A DNA stretch of 64,000 nucleotides from Hoylesella oralis ATCC 33269 (GTDB lineage: Bacteria; Bacteroidota; Bacteroidia; Bacteroidales; Bacteroidaceae): assembly GCF_000185145.2 (NCBI RefSeq), contig NZ_GL833119.1:1170668-1234667 (forward strand), given 5' to 3'. How positions within the stretch are numbered: the stretch's first letter is position 1; each line of letters starts with the position of its first letter. Of this stretch, positions 8,703 to 17,354 are shown in pieces. Position numbers and translations under genes: made by a program. The notes under the pieces were generated by a model. It did no database searches and was not told the DNA's origin. It saw nothing but the letters and a program-made list of their open reading frames with translations.

Positions 8703-10256
8703 ATGAGCAACGGATTATTACTTTGGGTAGACGATGAGATAGAACTCTTGAAAAGTCATATTATCTTTTTAGAGAAGAAGGGATACGATGTAACGACGGT
8801 AAGCAATGGGACTGATGCCATTGAACAGTGTATGCAACGCACTTATGACCTCGTTCTATTAGACGAGATGATGCCCGGCCTCTCCGGATTGGAAACGTTG
8901 CAGCGCATTAAAGAAATCAGTCCGGCAACGCCCGTGGTAATGGTTACCAAGAGCGAGGAAGAGAATATCATGGATCAGGCTATTGGTTCTAAAATAGCCG
9001 ATTACCTGATTAAACCCGTCAACCCTAACCAAATTCTGCTTACATTAAAGAAAAATATCCATCGTAAGGAGATAGTTACGGAGGTTACACAAAGCGGTTA
9101 TCAACAGAATTTTCAAGATATTGCAACGAAAATAATGACCTGTCGATCTTTTCAAGATTGGGTAGATGTGTATAAACGTCTTGTGCATTGGGAACTCGAA
9201 CTTAGTTCTGCCGACAGCAATATGACCGAAATGCTTAAGATGCAAAAAGAAGAAGCCAACAATGGATTTGCCAAATATATCAAACATAATTATTTGGATT
9301 GGGTGGATGAGGCGACACAAGAGCGTCCTTTAATGAGTCCCGACATCTTTAAGAAGAAGATTTTTCCATTGCTCAATGCCGGTAATAAGGTCTTTCTCAT
9401 CGTTATCGACAACTTTCGCTACGACCAGTGGAGAATGCTTGCACAGGAAATTGGCGATATGTTCGATATCGAAGAAGATATCTACATGAGTATTCTTCCC
9501 ACTGCAACCCAATATGCTCGTAATGCCATCTTTAGCGGATTGATGCCGAATAAAATAGCAGAGATGTTTTCTGACCTGTGGGTTGACGAAGATGAAGAAG
9601 AAGGTAAAAATCTCAACGAGGGCCCACTTATACAAACGCAGATAGAGCGTTTCAGGCGTCATGATACTTATAGTTATCACAAAGTCAACGATTCTACGGG
9701 GGCCGAAAAGTTCATGGAAAAACTGAATACCTTACAAAAAAATGATCTGAATGTATTGGTGATCAATTTTATAGACATGCTCTCTCATGCACGTACAGAA
9801 TCTAAAATGGTACGCGAGCTGGCTAATAACGAATCTGCCTATCGCAGCATTACGCTCAGTTGGTTCCGTCATTCCGTGCTGTCGGAACTTTTTAAACAAC
9901 TTTCACAATCCGACTACAAGATTATTATTACCACTGATCATGGCAGCATCAGAGTATCTAAGCCCATCAAGATTATAGGCGACCGTAACACTAATACCAA
10001 CCTAAGATATAAATTGGGCAAAAATCTCAACTACGATTCTAAAGATGTCTTTACTATTAAGGAACCAAAGAAAGCGCAACTGCCGGCACCCAATCTCAGT
10101 ACATCGTATGTATTCGCCTCGGGCGATATGTTCTTTGCTTACCCGAACAACTACAACTATTACGTTTCTTACTACAAAGACACTTTCCAGCACGGCGGTA
10201 TCAGTATGGAAGAAATGCTCATTCCGTTGATAACAGTTACGCCGAGGAAGAGATAA
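8703..10256 (+). CDS. porX: T9SS regulator PorX: response regulator fused to PglZ domain
   Basis: 517 residues. Residues 1-125 form a CheY-like receiver: acidic pair DDE at 10-12, phospho-acceptor aspartate in LLDEMMPGL, MVTKS, and the lysine in LIKPVN. Residues about 200-517 form the PglZ alkaline-phosphatase-like domain with likely metal ligands in 'VIDNFRYDQW' and 'ITTDHGSIRVSKP'. PorX, with sensor PorY and sigma factor SigP, controls type IX secretion in P. gingivalis; its PglZ domain is reported to be a phosphodiesterase. No porY or sigP is in this window. It sits directly behind the PorW-like gene. Confidence 0.9.
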   Translation: MSNGLLLWVDDEIELLKSHIIFLEKKGYDVTTVSNGTDAIEQCMQRTYDLVLLDEMMPGLSGLETLQRIKEISPATPVVMVTKSEEENIMDQAIGSKIADYLIKPVNPNQILLTLKKNIHRKEIVTEVTQSGYQQNFQDIATKIMTCRSFQDWVDVYKRLVHWELELSSADSNMTEMLKMQKEEANNGFAKYIKHNYLDWVDEATQERPLMSPDIFKKKIFPLLNAGNKVFLIVIDNFRYDQWRMLAQEIGDMFDIEEDIYMSILPTATQYARNAIFSGLMPNKIAEMFSDLWVDEDEEEGKNLNEGPLIQTQIERFRRHDTYSYHKVNDSTGAEKFMEKLNTLQKNDLNVLVINFIDMLSHARTESKMVRELANNESAYRSITLSWFRHSVLSELFKQLSQSDYKIIITTDHGSIRVSKPIKIIGDRNTNTNLRYKLGKNLNYDSKDVFTIKEPKKAQLPAPNLSTSYVFASGDMFFAYPNNYNYYVSYYKDTFQHGGISMEEMLIPLITVTPRKR

Positions 10257-10265
10257 ATAAAACTG

Positions 10266-11057
10266 ATGACATCGAATACTCTTATCGTTTTCTTTGCAGT
10301 AATCATAGAATTGCTGATTTTCGTTACATTGATATACCTCGTGTGGCGTATCATCAGCATACGTCGTTCGTGTATCCCGTTGCCGTTGCAAGGAGAGATA
10401 AATAAAACAATCGTTTGTCCTTATCCCGATAGTTTGTGGATATATCTCAAATTGATCTTTTTCAATCCCAAAGATATGCACTTTCGAACGCTTTTCGCCT
10501 TTATAGGTGTGTTGGGTGGGAGTACCATACATGTCGCCATAGGGCTGATAGCACTGCTCATAACTCTTTTCATATGTATCTTTAAACTCGTCAGGTTATC
10601 GTGGCAATTTAACTGTTCAAAAGAGAAATTCCCTGCAATAAAGCTCTCCGACAAAGGCGTATCGTTGATTTATGAATGGATAAGACCGGCAGAAATAGTG
10701 TACGAAACGCCGTGGCAGAATATTACACAAGTTTTTCTATACCGTAGTTATGCCAAAATTATAAGTAAAGAGCATACCTATTACACCTTTTATAATACGA
10801 GTGATATGGAAGTGAAAAATAAGATTGCGATGCACTTTTTATGTCACGACGATATAAAGGCGATCACAATTGCCGAGCAAGACAAAATATCATGGATACT
10901 ACTTATAGTGTGCTTATTGTTCGGACCACCGGTCGGTATCTTATGCATGTTGCTTTTTTATAAATCTAAACCGAGGAGTGCGCATATCTATCTTTCCGCA
11001 AGTTTTGTTTTCTTAGTCATCGCATTGGTTATATACCTACTCAACACTTTAATATAA
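10266..11057 (+). CDS. multi-pass membrane protein of unknown function
   Basis: 263 residues. One membrane helix at the N-terminus, a pair near residues 75-110, a soluble stretch of about 75 residues (predicted beta-rich, PH-like in feel: 'YETPWQNITQVFLYRSYAKIISKEHTYYTFYN'), and two helices at the C-terminus. No family is recognised. It starts 9 nt after porX and ends 18 nt before tsaE, so it is almost certainly in the same transcript. Confidence 0.75.
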   Translation: MTSNTLIVFFAVIIELLIFVTLIYLVWRIISIRRSCIPLPLQGEINKTIVCPYPDSLWIYLKLIFFNPKDMHFRTLFAFIGVLGGSTIHVAIGLIALLITLFICIFKLVRLSWQFNCSKEKFPAIKLSDKGVSLIYEWIRPAEIVYETPWQNITQVFLYRSYAKIISKEHTYYTFYNTSDMEVKNKIAMHFLCHDDIKAITIAEQDKISWILLIVCLLFGPPVGILCMLLFYKSKPRSAHIYLSASFVFLVIALVIYLLNTLI

Positions 11058-11075
11058 CATATAAAAATTATCAAT

Positions 11076-11489
11076 ATGAAAATTAATATCAAATCTTTAG
11101 ATAACATTCATGCTGCAGCTAAGCTGTTTCTTGAACACAAGGGCAACGGAACCGTTTTCGCCTTTTATGGAAAAATGGGTACAGGCAAAACTACATTCAT
11201 CAAAGCTTTATGCGAATGCTTGGGAGTAGACGATGTAATCACATCGCCTACATTTGCCATCGTCAACGAATATAGTTGTCTTCAGAATAACGAGCATATT
11301 TATCATTTCGATTTCTACCGCATCAAAAAACTCGAAGAGGTGTACGATATGGGTTACGAGGATTATTTCTACAGCGGACATCTATGTTTTATCGAATGGC
11401 CGGAGCTGATTGAAGAGCTCTTGCCTGCAGATGCAACGAAGGTAACGATTACCACAAATAACGATGGTTCCAGAACCGTTGAGTTTTAG
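11076..11489 (+). CDS. tsaE: tRNA t6A biosynthesis ATPase TsaE
   Basis: 137 residues, normal for TsaE. It is the ATPase partner of TsaB/TsaD in making N6-threonylcarbamoyladenosine at position 37 of ANN-decoding tRNAs. Motifs: Walker A 'GKMGTGKTTFIK', then 'VITSPTFAIVNEY' and 'HFDFYRI', and 'CFIEWPEL' near the C-terminus, all hallmarks of the family. Last gene of the metalloprotease-to-tsaE string; a strong terminator follows at 11502. Confidence 0.93.
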   Translation: MKINIKSLDNIHAAAKLFLEHKGNGTVFAFYGKMGTGKTTFIKALCECLGVDDVITSPTFAIVNEYSCLQNNEHIYHFDFYRIKKLEEVYDMGYEDYFYSGHLCFIEWPELIEELLPADATKVTITTNNDGSRTVEF

Positions 11490-11876
11490 ATGTTAAATCG
11501 GAAAGCGTAGAAATGAATACATTTCTACGCTTTTCGGTTCTATTCTGCTTTTTAGAAAGGATCGTATCTAATTTCACCAATAGTGAAAATGGAAGTTTTC
11601 TCATTTCTTTAAGACAGAATTCCTTACTATCGATATATTCTACCATTTTAGGGAATCGCTTGAACAGATGCTTAAAGTCTGCTTTTAAACTAACGACAAT
11701 ATCTATTTCCTGAATATAATAAGTCACGGCGATGCCATTTTCTTTCACACAATAGCTATATGGATTTGCTGTCTCTCTACTACTCTTGGTCTCCTGTTCT
11801 CGACATTCGGTTACCGTTATGGCATGCAATAAAATCGGTACAACTCAACGACTATTGTAAATAATCTTTGTTTCAT
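11449..11876 (-). pseudogene. possible small secreted protein gene with a frameshift
   Basis: An ATG at 11876 (minus) begins a signal-like MKQRLFTIVV, but this frame stops after 20 codons. A second frame that joins around 11840 continues it naturally (VVPILLHAITVTECREQ...) and stays open to 11449. A single indel in GTTGAGTTG would explain the break. A TATTTTTG -7-like element lies upstream near 11930. No family recognised; the 3' end crosses the shared terminator into tsaE, so the true stop may have been lost. Low confidence: the part from ATG 11829 could also be chance. Confidence 0.3.
11502..11534. terminator. hairpin terminator after tsaE, possibly bidirectional
   Basis: A perfect 14-bp stem (11502-11515 with 11520-11533) closes an AATA loop and is followed by a short T run, 12 nt past the tsaE stop. 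The A-rich left arm would give a T run on the other strand too. Confidence 0.85.
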
Positions 11877-11989
11877 TTCCATTATTTTTTGTATAAATAC
11901 AATTAAATTTCTGCGAATAATAATCTTCAAATACAAAAATAAATAATTTAAATATTATCTGCATTTTTTATTATAATCTGCACAAATTA

Positions 11990-12745
11990 TATTTTTTCTC
12001 ATGAATTCAATGCTCTAATACTACGAAAACAATAATCCCGATCCTGTTCCCGTCATCACGACGGGTAAAGAAAATGGATCGGGATTTCATAGAGAGTTAT
12101 AAAAGAAATAACTACTAAAAATGGAAAATGCGGACTTCGCAGTTGGCATTTACCTTCAATATTATTACAATAAAAGAACGATTTCCATTATACAGCAAAA
12201 GTGTTTTTTGCATTCATTTACTTTTTCTTAGAGATTTTCTCATTTTTTACATTGTTTAGAAGAAAAGAGAAAAAACAGCTTTTTACGCAGTAAGCTGCTT
12301 TATCTTTATTTCTTAGCACAATTTCAGCTACGTTGTATCGTTGATACAGGATAGACATATACTTATTATAAAGGGGATGTAAGGTTGAGAGAAACCGTGT
12401 TTAAGCTAAATTCTGCTGTCATGTAATCAGCTTTAACGACGCTGTAATTGTTTTATAATCAATGTCTATTTCTGGTATGGTAAAGTGATAAGAATAACAA
12501 GAACATACGTATTATGCATTTAAGAATGCCCTATTTATGAATTAAATGTTTGCATAAAAATGTCAGTTTGTCTAATATCGTTAAACTCGTATATCGTTTC
12601 ATCTCCTCTCGCAGGAAGGAATATTACGTTTACCTTGTGTTGCAAATATTGGTCGCTATATTTATTTGCTAAAATTGAAAGTATTGCACAAAACATCTAT
12701 TCTGTGCACATATAGCCTTGCTTTGTGCATTTTTAGAGATATTTC
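11990..12745. other. non-coding region with a long nested hairpin
   Basis: About 750 bp with no convincing gene. At 12034-12086 an 11-bp perfect stem (AATCCCGATCC with GGATCGGGATT) encloses an inner 6-bp hairpin (CCCGTC/GACGGG), a shape more elaborate than a usual terminator. A 36-codon frame from 12121 has no support. A smaller hairpin lies at 12278-12299. The identity of the region is unknown. Confidence 0.5.
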
Positions 12746-12777
12746 TTTGGCTGACAAGTAAAAAAGCACTAATTTTG
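12746..12777 (+). promoter_or_regulatory. promoter of etfB-etfA-acyl-CoA dehydrogenase
   Basis: TTTG at 12746-12749, a 20-nt spacer and TAATTTTG at 12770-12777 match the Bacteroidota promoter consensus. The resulting 5' leader to the etfB ATG is about 100 nt. Confidence 0.75.
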
Positions 12778-12885
12778 CACGCTGGATTATGGTGCTTCGG
12801 CCGATAGAAAATAATAATTTAAATGAGTCGACCGGCTGGAACGAAAGATCGTATAAATGCAACTATCACAATTTATTAGTATTAT

Positions 12886-13755
12886 ATGAGTTTGAAAATT
12901 GTTGTACTTGCCAAGCAAGTACCTGACACAAGAAATGTGGGTAAGGATGCCATGACGGCAGAAGGTACCGTAAATCGTGCTGTACTTCCCGCAATCTTCA
13001 ATCCTGAAGACTTGAATGCTTTGGAACAGGCTCTTCGTTTAAAGGAGCAAAACCCGGGCTCAACCGTTGGCGTACTCACTATGGGGCCTCCACGCGCTGG
13101 TGAAATTATCCGCCAAGGACTGTACCGCGGGGCTGATACTGGGTGGCTGCTCACCGACCGTCTGTTTGCCGGAGCCGACACACTGGCTACTTCTTATGCC
13201 TTGGCTACTGCAATTAAGAAGATCGGAAACGTGGATGTGGTGATCGGTGGCCGACAGGCTATCGACGGCGATACGGCACAGGTGGGGCCGCAGGTGGCTC
13301 AGAAATTGGGCTTGAACCAAGTAACTTATGCCGAAGAAATACTCAAAATAGAGAACGGTGTGGCTACCATTAGGCGCCATATCGATGGAGGTGTGGAGAC
13401 TGTTGAGGCTCCGTTACCGGTGGTTATTACTGTAAATGGCAGTGCAGCTCCCGCACGTCCTTGCAATGCCAAGCTCGTAATGAAGTACAAGTATGCCACA
13501 TGTCCGATGGAACGTAAGGGGGATGAGCCTTATAGTTCGCTCTATGAAGAGCGTCCGTATCTTACGCTGAACCAGTGGAGTGTGGCAGATGTAGACGGCG
13601 ATCCGGCACAATGCGGACTGTCGGGTTCACCGACAAAGGTGAAAACAGTGCAGAACATCGTGTTTCAAGCCAAGGAAAGCAAGACGCTTACGAGCTCTGA
13701 TGCTGATGTGGAGAGTATGGTAAAAGAATTGTTGGACGAAAAGATTATAGGGTAG
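12886..13755 (+). CDS. etfB: electron transfer flavoprotein subunit beta
   Basis: 289 residues. The start 'MSLKIVVLAKQVPDT' and the segments 'INPEDLNALEQALRL'-like (here FNPEDLNALEQALRLKE), 'VGVLTMGPPRAGEIIRQGLYRGAD' and 'VVIGGRQAIDGDTAQVGPQVAQ' are diagnostic of EtfB/FixA. With EtfA it forms a soluble FAD (and AMP or second FAD) protein that carries electrons between acyl-CoA dehydrogenase and other partners. etfA follows after 33 nt and an acyl-CoA dehydrogenase after that, so the three form one operon under the promoter at 12746. Confidence 0.95.
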   Translation: MSLKIVVLAKQVPDTRNVGKDAMTAEGTVNRAVLPAIFNPEDLNALEQALRLKEQNPGSTVGVLTMGPPRAGEIIRQGLYRGADTGWLLTDRLFAGADTLATSYALATAIKKIGNVDVVIGGRQAIDGDTAQVGPQVAQKLGLNQVTYAEEILKIENGVATIRRHIDGGVETVEAPLPVVITVNGSAAPARPCNAKLVMKYKYATCPMERKGDEPYSSLYEERPYLTLNQWSVADVDGDPAQCGLSGSPTKVKTVQNIVFQAKESKTLTSSDADVESMVKELLDEKIIG

Positions 13756-13788
13756 GGGGTACTTGTTATCCCATTGCTCATTAGAAAT

Positions 13789-14811
13789 ATGAATAACGTA
13801 TTTGTATATTGCGAGATCGAAGGCACACAGGTAGCCGAAGTATCTCAGGAATTGCTCACCAAAGGACGTAAGCTCGCCAACCAACTCGGAGTGCAACTTC
13901 ATGCCGTAGTGGCAGGAACCGGCATAAAAGGAAAGGTTGAAAAGCAAATTCTTCCCTACGGTGTAGACAAATTGTTTGTGTTTGATGGCGAGGGACTTTT
14001 CCCTTATACATCAGCTCCTCACACGGATATTTTGGTCAATCTCTTCAAGGAAGAGCAGCCGCAGATTGCCCTGATGGGGGCGACGGTTATCGGTCGAGAC
14101 CTCGGACCGCGTGTGTCTTCTTCGCTTACCAGCGGTCTTACAGCCGACTGTACACAGCTCGAAATTGGCGACTATGACGATAAGAAAGCAGGAAAACACT
14201 ATGAAAATCTGCTTTATCAAATTCGTCCGGCATTCGGAGGTAACATTGTTGCAACGATTGTAAACCCCGATCATCGTCCGCAGATGGCTACTGTACGCAG
14301 CGGTGTGATGCAACGTGAGGTGATCGACGAGAATTATAAAGGCGAAGTACTCTATCCCGAAGTGGCCAAATATGTGCCTACTGTGGACTATGTAGTGAAG
14401 GTTATCGATCGTCATGTGGAGGCCGCAAAGAACAATCTGAAGGGTGCAGCCATTGTTGTTGCCGGCGGTTATGGCGTTGGGAGTAAGGAAGGTTTCGATC
14501 AACTTTTCCAGTTGGCGAAGGAACTTCATGGTGAAGTGGGCGCAAGCCGTGCTGCCGTGGATGCCGGTTGGATAGACCATGACCGACAGATAGGGCAGAC
14601 AGGCATAACAGTTCATCCGAAAGTCTACATTGCCTGTGGTATTTCCGGACAAATTCAGCACATCGCAGGCATGCAGGATGCGGGTATTATCATCTCAGTA
14701 AATAGCGATCCCGATGCTCCGATCAACCAAATTGCCGACTATATCATCACCGGAACAGTGGAAGAGGTGGTGCCGAAGCTGATTAAATATTATAAACAGA
14801 ATAGCAAGTAA
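13789..14811 (+). CDS. etfA: electron transfer flavoprotein subunit alpha
   Basis: 340 residues from ATG 13789 (MNNVFVYCEIEG); an upstream TTG at 13774 is less likely. The C-terminal FAD-binding region is clear: 'AAIVVAGGYGVGSKEGFDQLFQLA', 'GASRAAVDAGWIDHDRQIGQTG', 'PKVYIACGISGQIQHIAGMQ', and 'INSDPDAPI'-type 'VNSDPDAPINQIADY' near the end. Forms the heterodimer with EtfB. The acyl-CoA dehydrogenase gene begins 5 nt after its stop. Confidence 0.95.
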   Translation: MNNVFVYCEIEGTQVAEVSQELLTKGRKLANQLGVQLHAVVAGTGIKGKVEKQILPYGVDKLFVFDGEGLFPYTSAPHTDILVNLFKEEQPQIALMGATVIGRDLGPRVSSSLTSGLTADCTQLEIGDYDDKKAGKHYENLLYQIRPAFGGNIVATIVNPDHRPQMATVRSGVMQREVIDENYKGEVLYPEVAKYVPTVDYVVKVIDRHVEAAKNNLKGAAIVVAGGYGVGSKEGFDQLFQLAKELHGEVGASRAAVDAGWIDHDRQIGQTGITVHPKVYIACGISGQIQHIAGMQDAGIIISVNSDPDAPINQIADYIITGTVEEVVPKLIKYYKQNSK

Positions 14812-14816
14812 ACATC

Positions 14817-16544
14817 ATGTCAAATTATTATACAGACCATCCGGAGATTGAATTTCATTTGAATCATCCGCTGATGAAACGCATAGTCGACCTCAAAGAG
14901 CGTAACTATGCTGACAAAGACAAGTTTGAGGATGCTCCCGTGAGCTATGAGGATGCCATCGAAAACTATAAGCGCATCCTCGATATTGCGGGAGATATCG
15001 CTGCTAACATAGTAGAACCCAACTCGGAGAGTGTAGATCTGGAAGGGCCGCACCTTGAGAATAACCGCATGATTTATGCCTCGAAAACATTTGAGAACCT
15101 CGACGCAACGCGAAAGGCAGGGCTGTGGGGTATCTCGATGCCGCGCCGTTATGGCGGCCTGAACCTACCTAATACGACGTTCTCCATGCTTTCCGAGGTG
15201 ATTTCAGCCGCCGATTCGGGTTTTCAGAATATCTGGTCGTTGCAGTCGTGCATCGACACGCTTTACGAATTCGGCAATGAAGAACAGCGTCAGAAGTATA
15301 TTCCGCGTATCTGTGCAGGCGAAACGATGTCGATGGACCTTACAGAACCCGATGCCGGATCGGACTTGCAGCGCGTTATGTTAAAGGCAACGTTCGACGA
15401 AAAAGAGAATTGTTGGCGCCTGAACGGTGTGAAGCGCTTTATTACCAACGGCGACTCTGACATCCATCTTGTGCTGGCACGTTCGGAAGAGGGTACGCAC
15501 GATGGGCGTGGACTGTCGATGTTCATCTACGATAAGCGTAACGGTGGTGTAGATGTGCGTCATATAGAGAATAAACTCGGTATCCACGGCTCGCCTACTT
15601 GCGAGCTTGTCTATAAGAATGCCAAGGCTGAACTCTGCGGAAATACCCGCCTCGGGCTTATTAAATACGTGATGGCACTCATGAACGGTGCCCGTCTGGG
15701 CATTGCAGCACAGAGCGTTGGCGTGGAACAAGAGGCATACAACGAGGCTTTGGCTTATGCAAAAGAGCGCGCACAGTTCGGGCAGAAGATCATTAACTTC
15801 CCCGCTGTTTACGATATGCTCTCGCGTATGAAGGCGAAACTTGATGCTGGTCGTTCGCTTCTTTATCAGACTGCACGCTACGTAGACATCTATAAAGCGC
15901 TCGAAGATATACAGCGCGATACCAAACTCATTGCCGAAGAACGCGACGAACTCAAGAAATATACCCGTCTTGCCGACGCTTTTACGCCACTTGCCAAGGG
16001 TATGAACTCCGAATATGCGTCGCAGGCAGCCTATGATGCCATCTCCATTCACGGCGGTTCAGGCTTCATCATGGAGTACAAGAGCCAGCGTCTTTACCGC
16101 GATGCGCGTATCTTCTCTATCTACGAGGGTACTACGCAGCTGCAAGTAGTGGCCGCCATACGCTACATAACCAACGGCACTTACCTCGGTATCATCCGCG
16201 AAATGCTTGGCAATGAAGTGGTAGAAAGCCTCACACCGTTGCAGACTCGCGTGGCAAAACTCGCAGAACAGTACGAGGAAGTGCTTAATGAAGTGAAGGA
16301 AGAAGGTAATCAGGAGAAGCAAGACTTCGTTGCCCGCCGGCTGTTCAACATGACGGCAGACATCATAATGTCGCTGCTTATTCTCGATGATGCAACCCAT
16401 TCGCCCGAACTCTTTGCCAAGAGTGCCAACGTGTTTGTGCGGCATGCCGAAGAAGAGGTGACAGGTCATTACGCATATATCAAGAACCTCTGTGCTGAAG
16501 ACCTTGTAAATTTCCGTACTGCAGAGGTTGAAACTGCAGAATAA
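14817..16544 (+). CDS. acyl-CoA dehydrogenase family flavoprotein
   Basis: 575 residues, longer than typical 380-residue acyl-CoA dehydrogenases through a C-terminal helical extension of about 130 residues. Motifs: 'MDLTEPDAGSDLQ' and 'RFITNGDSDIHLVLARSEEG' (FAD/substrate region), 'ARLGIAAQSVGVEQEAYNEALAYAKERAQFG' and 'YRDARIFSIYEGTTQLQ' (FAD-binding and catalytic region). It oxidises an acyl-CoA to enoyl-CoA and passes electrons to ETF; being in the etf operon supports this pairing. The acyl chain specificity is not evident. Confidence 0.9.
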   Translation: MSNYYTDHPEIEFHLNHPLMKRIVDLKERNYADKDKFEDAPVSYEDAIENYKRILDIAGDIAANIVEPNSESVDLEGPHLENNRMIYASKTFENLDATRKAGLWGISMPRRYGGLNLPNTTFSMLSEVISAADSGFQNIWSLQSCIDTLYEFGNEEQRQKYIPRICAGETMSMDLTEPDAGSDLQRVMLKATFDEKENCWRLNGVKRFITNGDSDIHLVLARSEEGTHDGRGLSMFIYDKRNGGVDVRHIENKLGIHGSPTCELVYKNAKAELCGNTRLGLIKYVMALMNGARLGIAAQSVGVEQEAYNEALAYAKERAQFGQKIINFPAVYDMLSRMKAKLDAGRSLLYQTARYVDIYKALEDIQRDTKLIAEERDELKKYTRLADAFTPLAKGMNSEYASQAAYDAISIHGGSGFIMEYKSQRLYRDARIFSIYEGTTQLQVVAAIRYITNGTYLGIIREMLGNEVVESLTPLQTRVAKLAEQYEEVLNEVKEEGNQEKQDFVARRLFNMTADIIMSLLILDDATHSPELFAKSANVFVRHAEEEVTGHYAYIKNLCAEDLVNFRTAEVETAE

Positions 16545-16569
16545 GAGCTTTGTTCAGACAGAATAGGTC

Positions 16570-16603
16570 AAAGGTGCATCTCCGAAAAGGGATGCACCTT
16601 TTA
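16570..16603 (+). terminator. terminator of etf/acyl-CoA dehydrogenase operon
   Basis: AAGGTGCATC and GATGCACCTT pair around a loop, followed by TTATT, 26 nt after the stop of the dehydrogenase. Confidence 0.85.
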
Positions 16604-16616
16604 TTATTTATTTATC

Positions 16617-16955
16617 CTACAGATAAACCGATAGCAGACGCTTGTCTTTATCGTGCCATTCCGTCTTCCCGTTTACTGCTCTTTCTAAACAGAAGTCGGC
16701 CGCCCCGCTCGGGGTGTTAAACCTCACATCCGTTTTCAAAACAAGTGCATCGTTTCGTTCTTCAGTATGTATTTTTAGTAATTTCGAGCGTTTGTCTTTA
16801 TTCTAAAAACTGGGAGTTGTTTCTTTGATGATTATGCTTTCTTTCAGCACGGTAACAGGATTATCGGCTTTATCGAGCACTGCCTTGGCATTCAATCTAC
16901 GAAGAGTTAGGTTAATAAACGCTAAACGGGGCAAACGTATCTTGTTTGCAAAAAT
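16617..16955 (-). pseudogene. remnant with C-terminal DUF4357 domain
   Basis: The minus-strand frame ending at TAG 16617 reads 'RFNTPSGAADFCLERAVNG' then KTEWHDKDKRLL, a good match to the DUF4357 domain often found at the end of GIY-YIG or type I restriction-related proteins. Upstream the same frame is open and protein-like (KAVLDKADNPVTVLKES) but is broken by an in-frame TAG at 16805-16803, and there is no plausible start. Together this looks like the decayed 3' end of a gene. Domain identity is from memory of the consensus. Confidence 0.5.
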
Positions 16956-16960
16956 ACCCA

Positions 16961-17341
16961 AAGTTTAAGAATGAGTCAAACTTTCCGGAGTTTTTAATGT
17001 AAAAATAGATTTCGGCAATGTTTCTTTTGAAAGTAGTACGATTGTCGATTCCTTAAAAAGTAATTAGATTATATTGTCGGTGCCTCGGTATTATTCGGTA
17101 TGTGTATCGTTGTTATTGGGCATTCCTGTTTCCGTCAAACAGACTGTCTGACGGACTTAAACTGTAATTCTATTCATATAATCTGTAAAATGATTAGTCG
17201 GTATGGGGATAATTCATTGTACTTTTGCCGCATGACTGACGGAGGAGTTCTGCGTAAGTGTTCGACTATATAGCGGTACTTTCCGATAACGGTTTATGAA
17301 TTAAATGAGTATGAAACAAGGATTATTTAATAAATTCTCTG
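16961..17341. other. intergenic region, no gene seen
   Basis: AT-rich stretch before the metallophosphoesterase promoter. No open frame with family resemblance or strong hairpin was seen; it may be further decay of the adjacent remnant. Confidence 0.4.
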
Positions 17342-17349
17342 TAACTTTG
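17342..17349 (+). promoter_or_regulatory. -7 element of metallophosphoesterase gene, near-leaderless
   Basis: TAACTTTG lies only 5 nt before the ATG at 17355. With the usual Bacteroidota start about 4-8 nt after the element, the transcript would begin at or next to the start codon. Confidence 0.6.
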
Positions 17350-17354
17350 CGCTT

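Noticed and set aside
12121..12231. 36-codon frame after the nested hairpin
   Set aside because: No promoter at a fitting distance, no signal or membrane pattern, and ordinary composition for AT-rich non-coding DNA.
12278..12299. hairpin CAGCTT...AAGCTG
   Set aside because: The stem is short and bulged and the following sequence is only weakly T-rich; no gene ends there.
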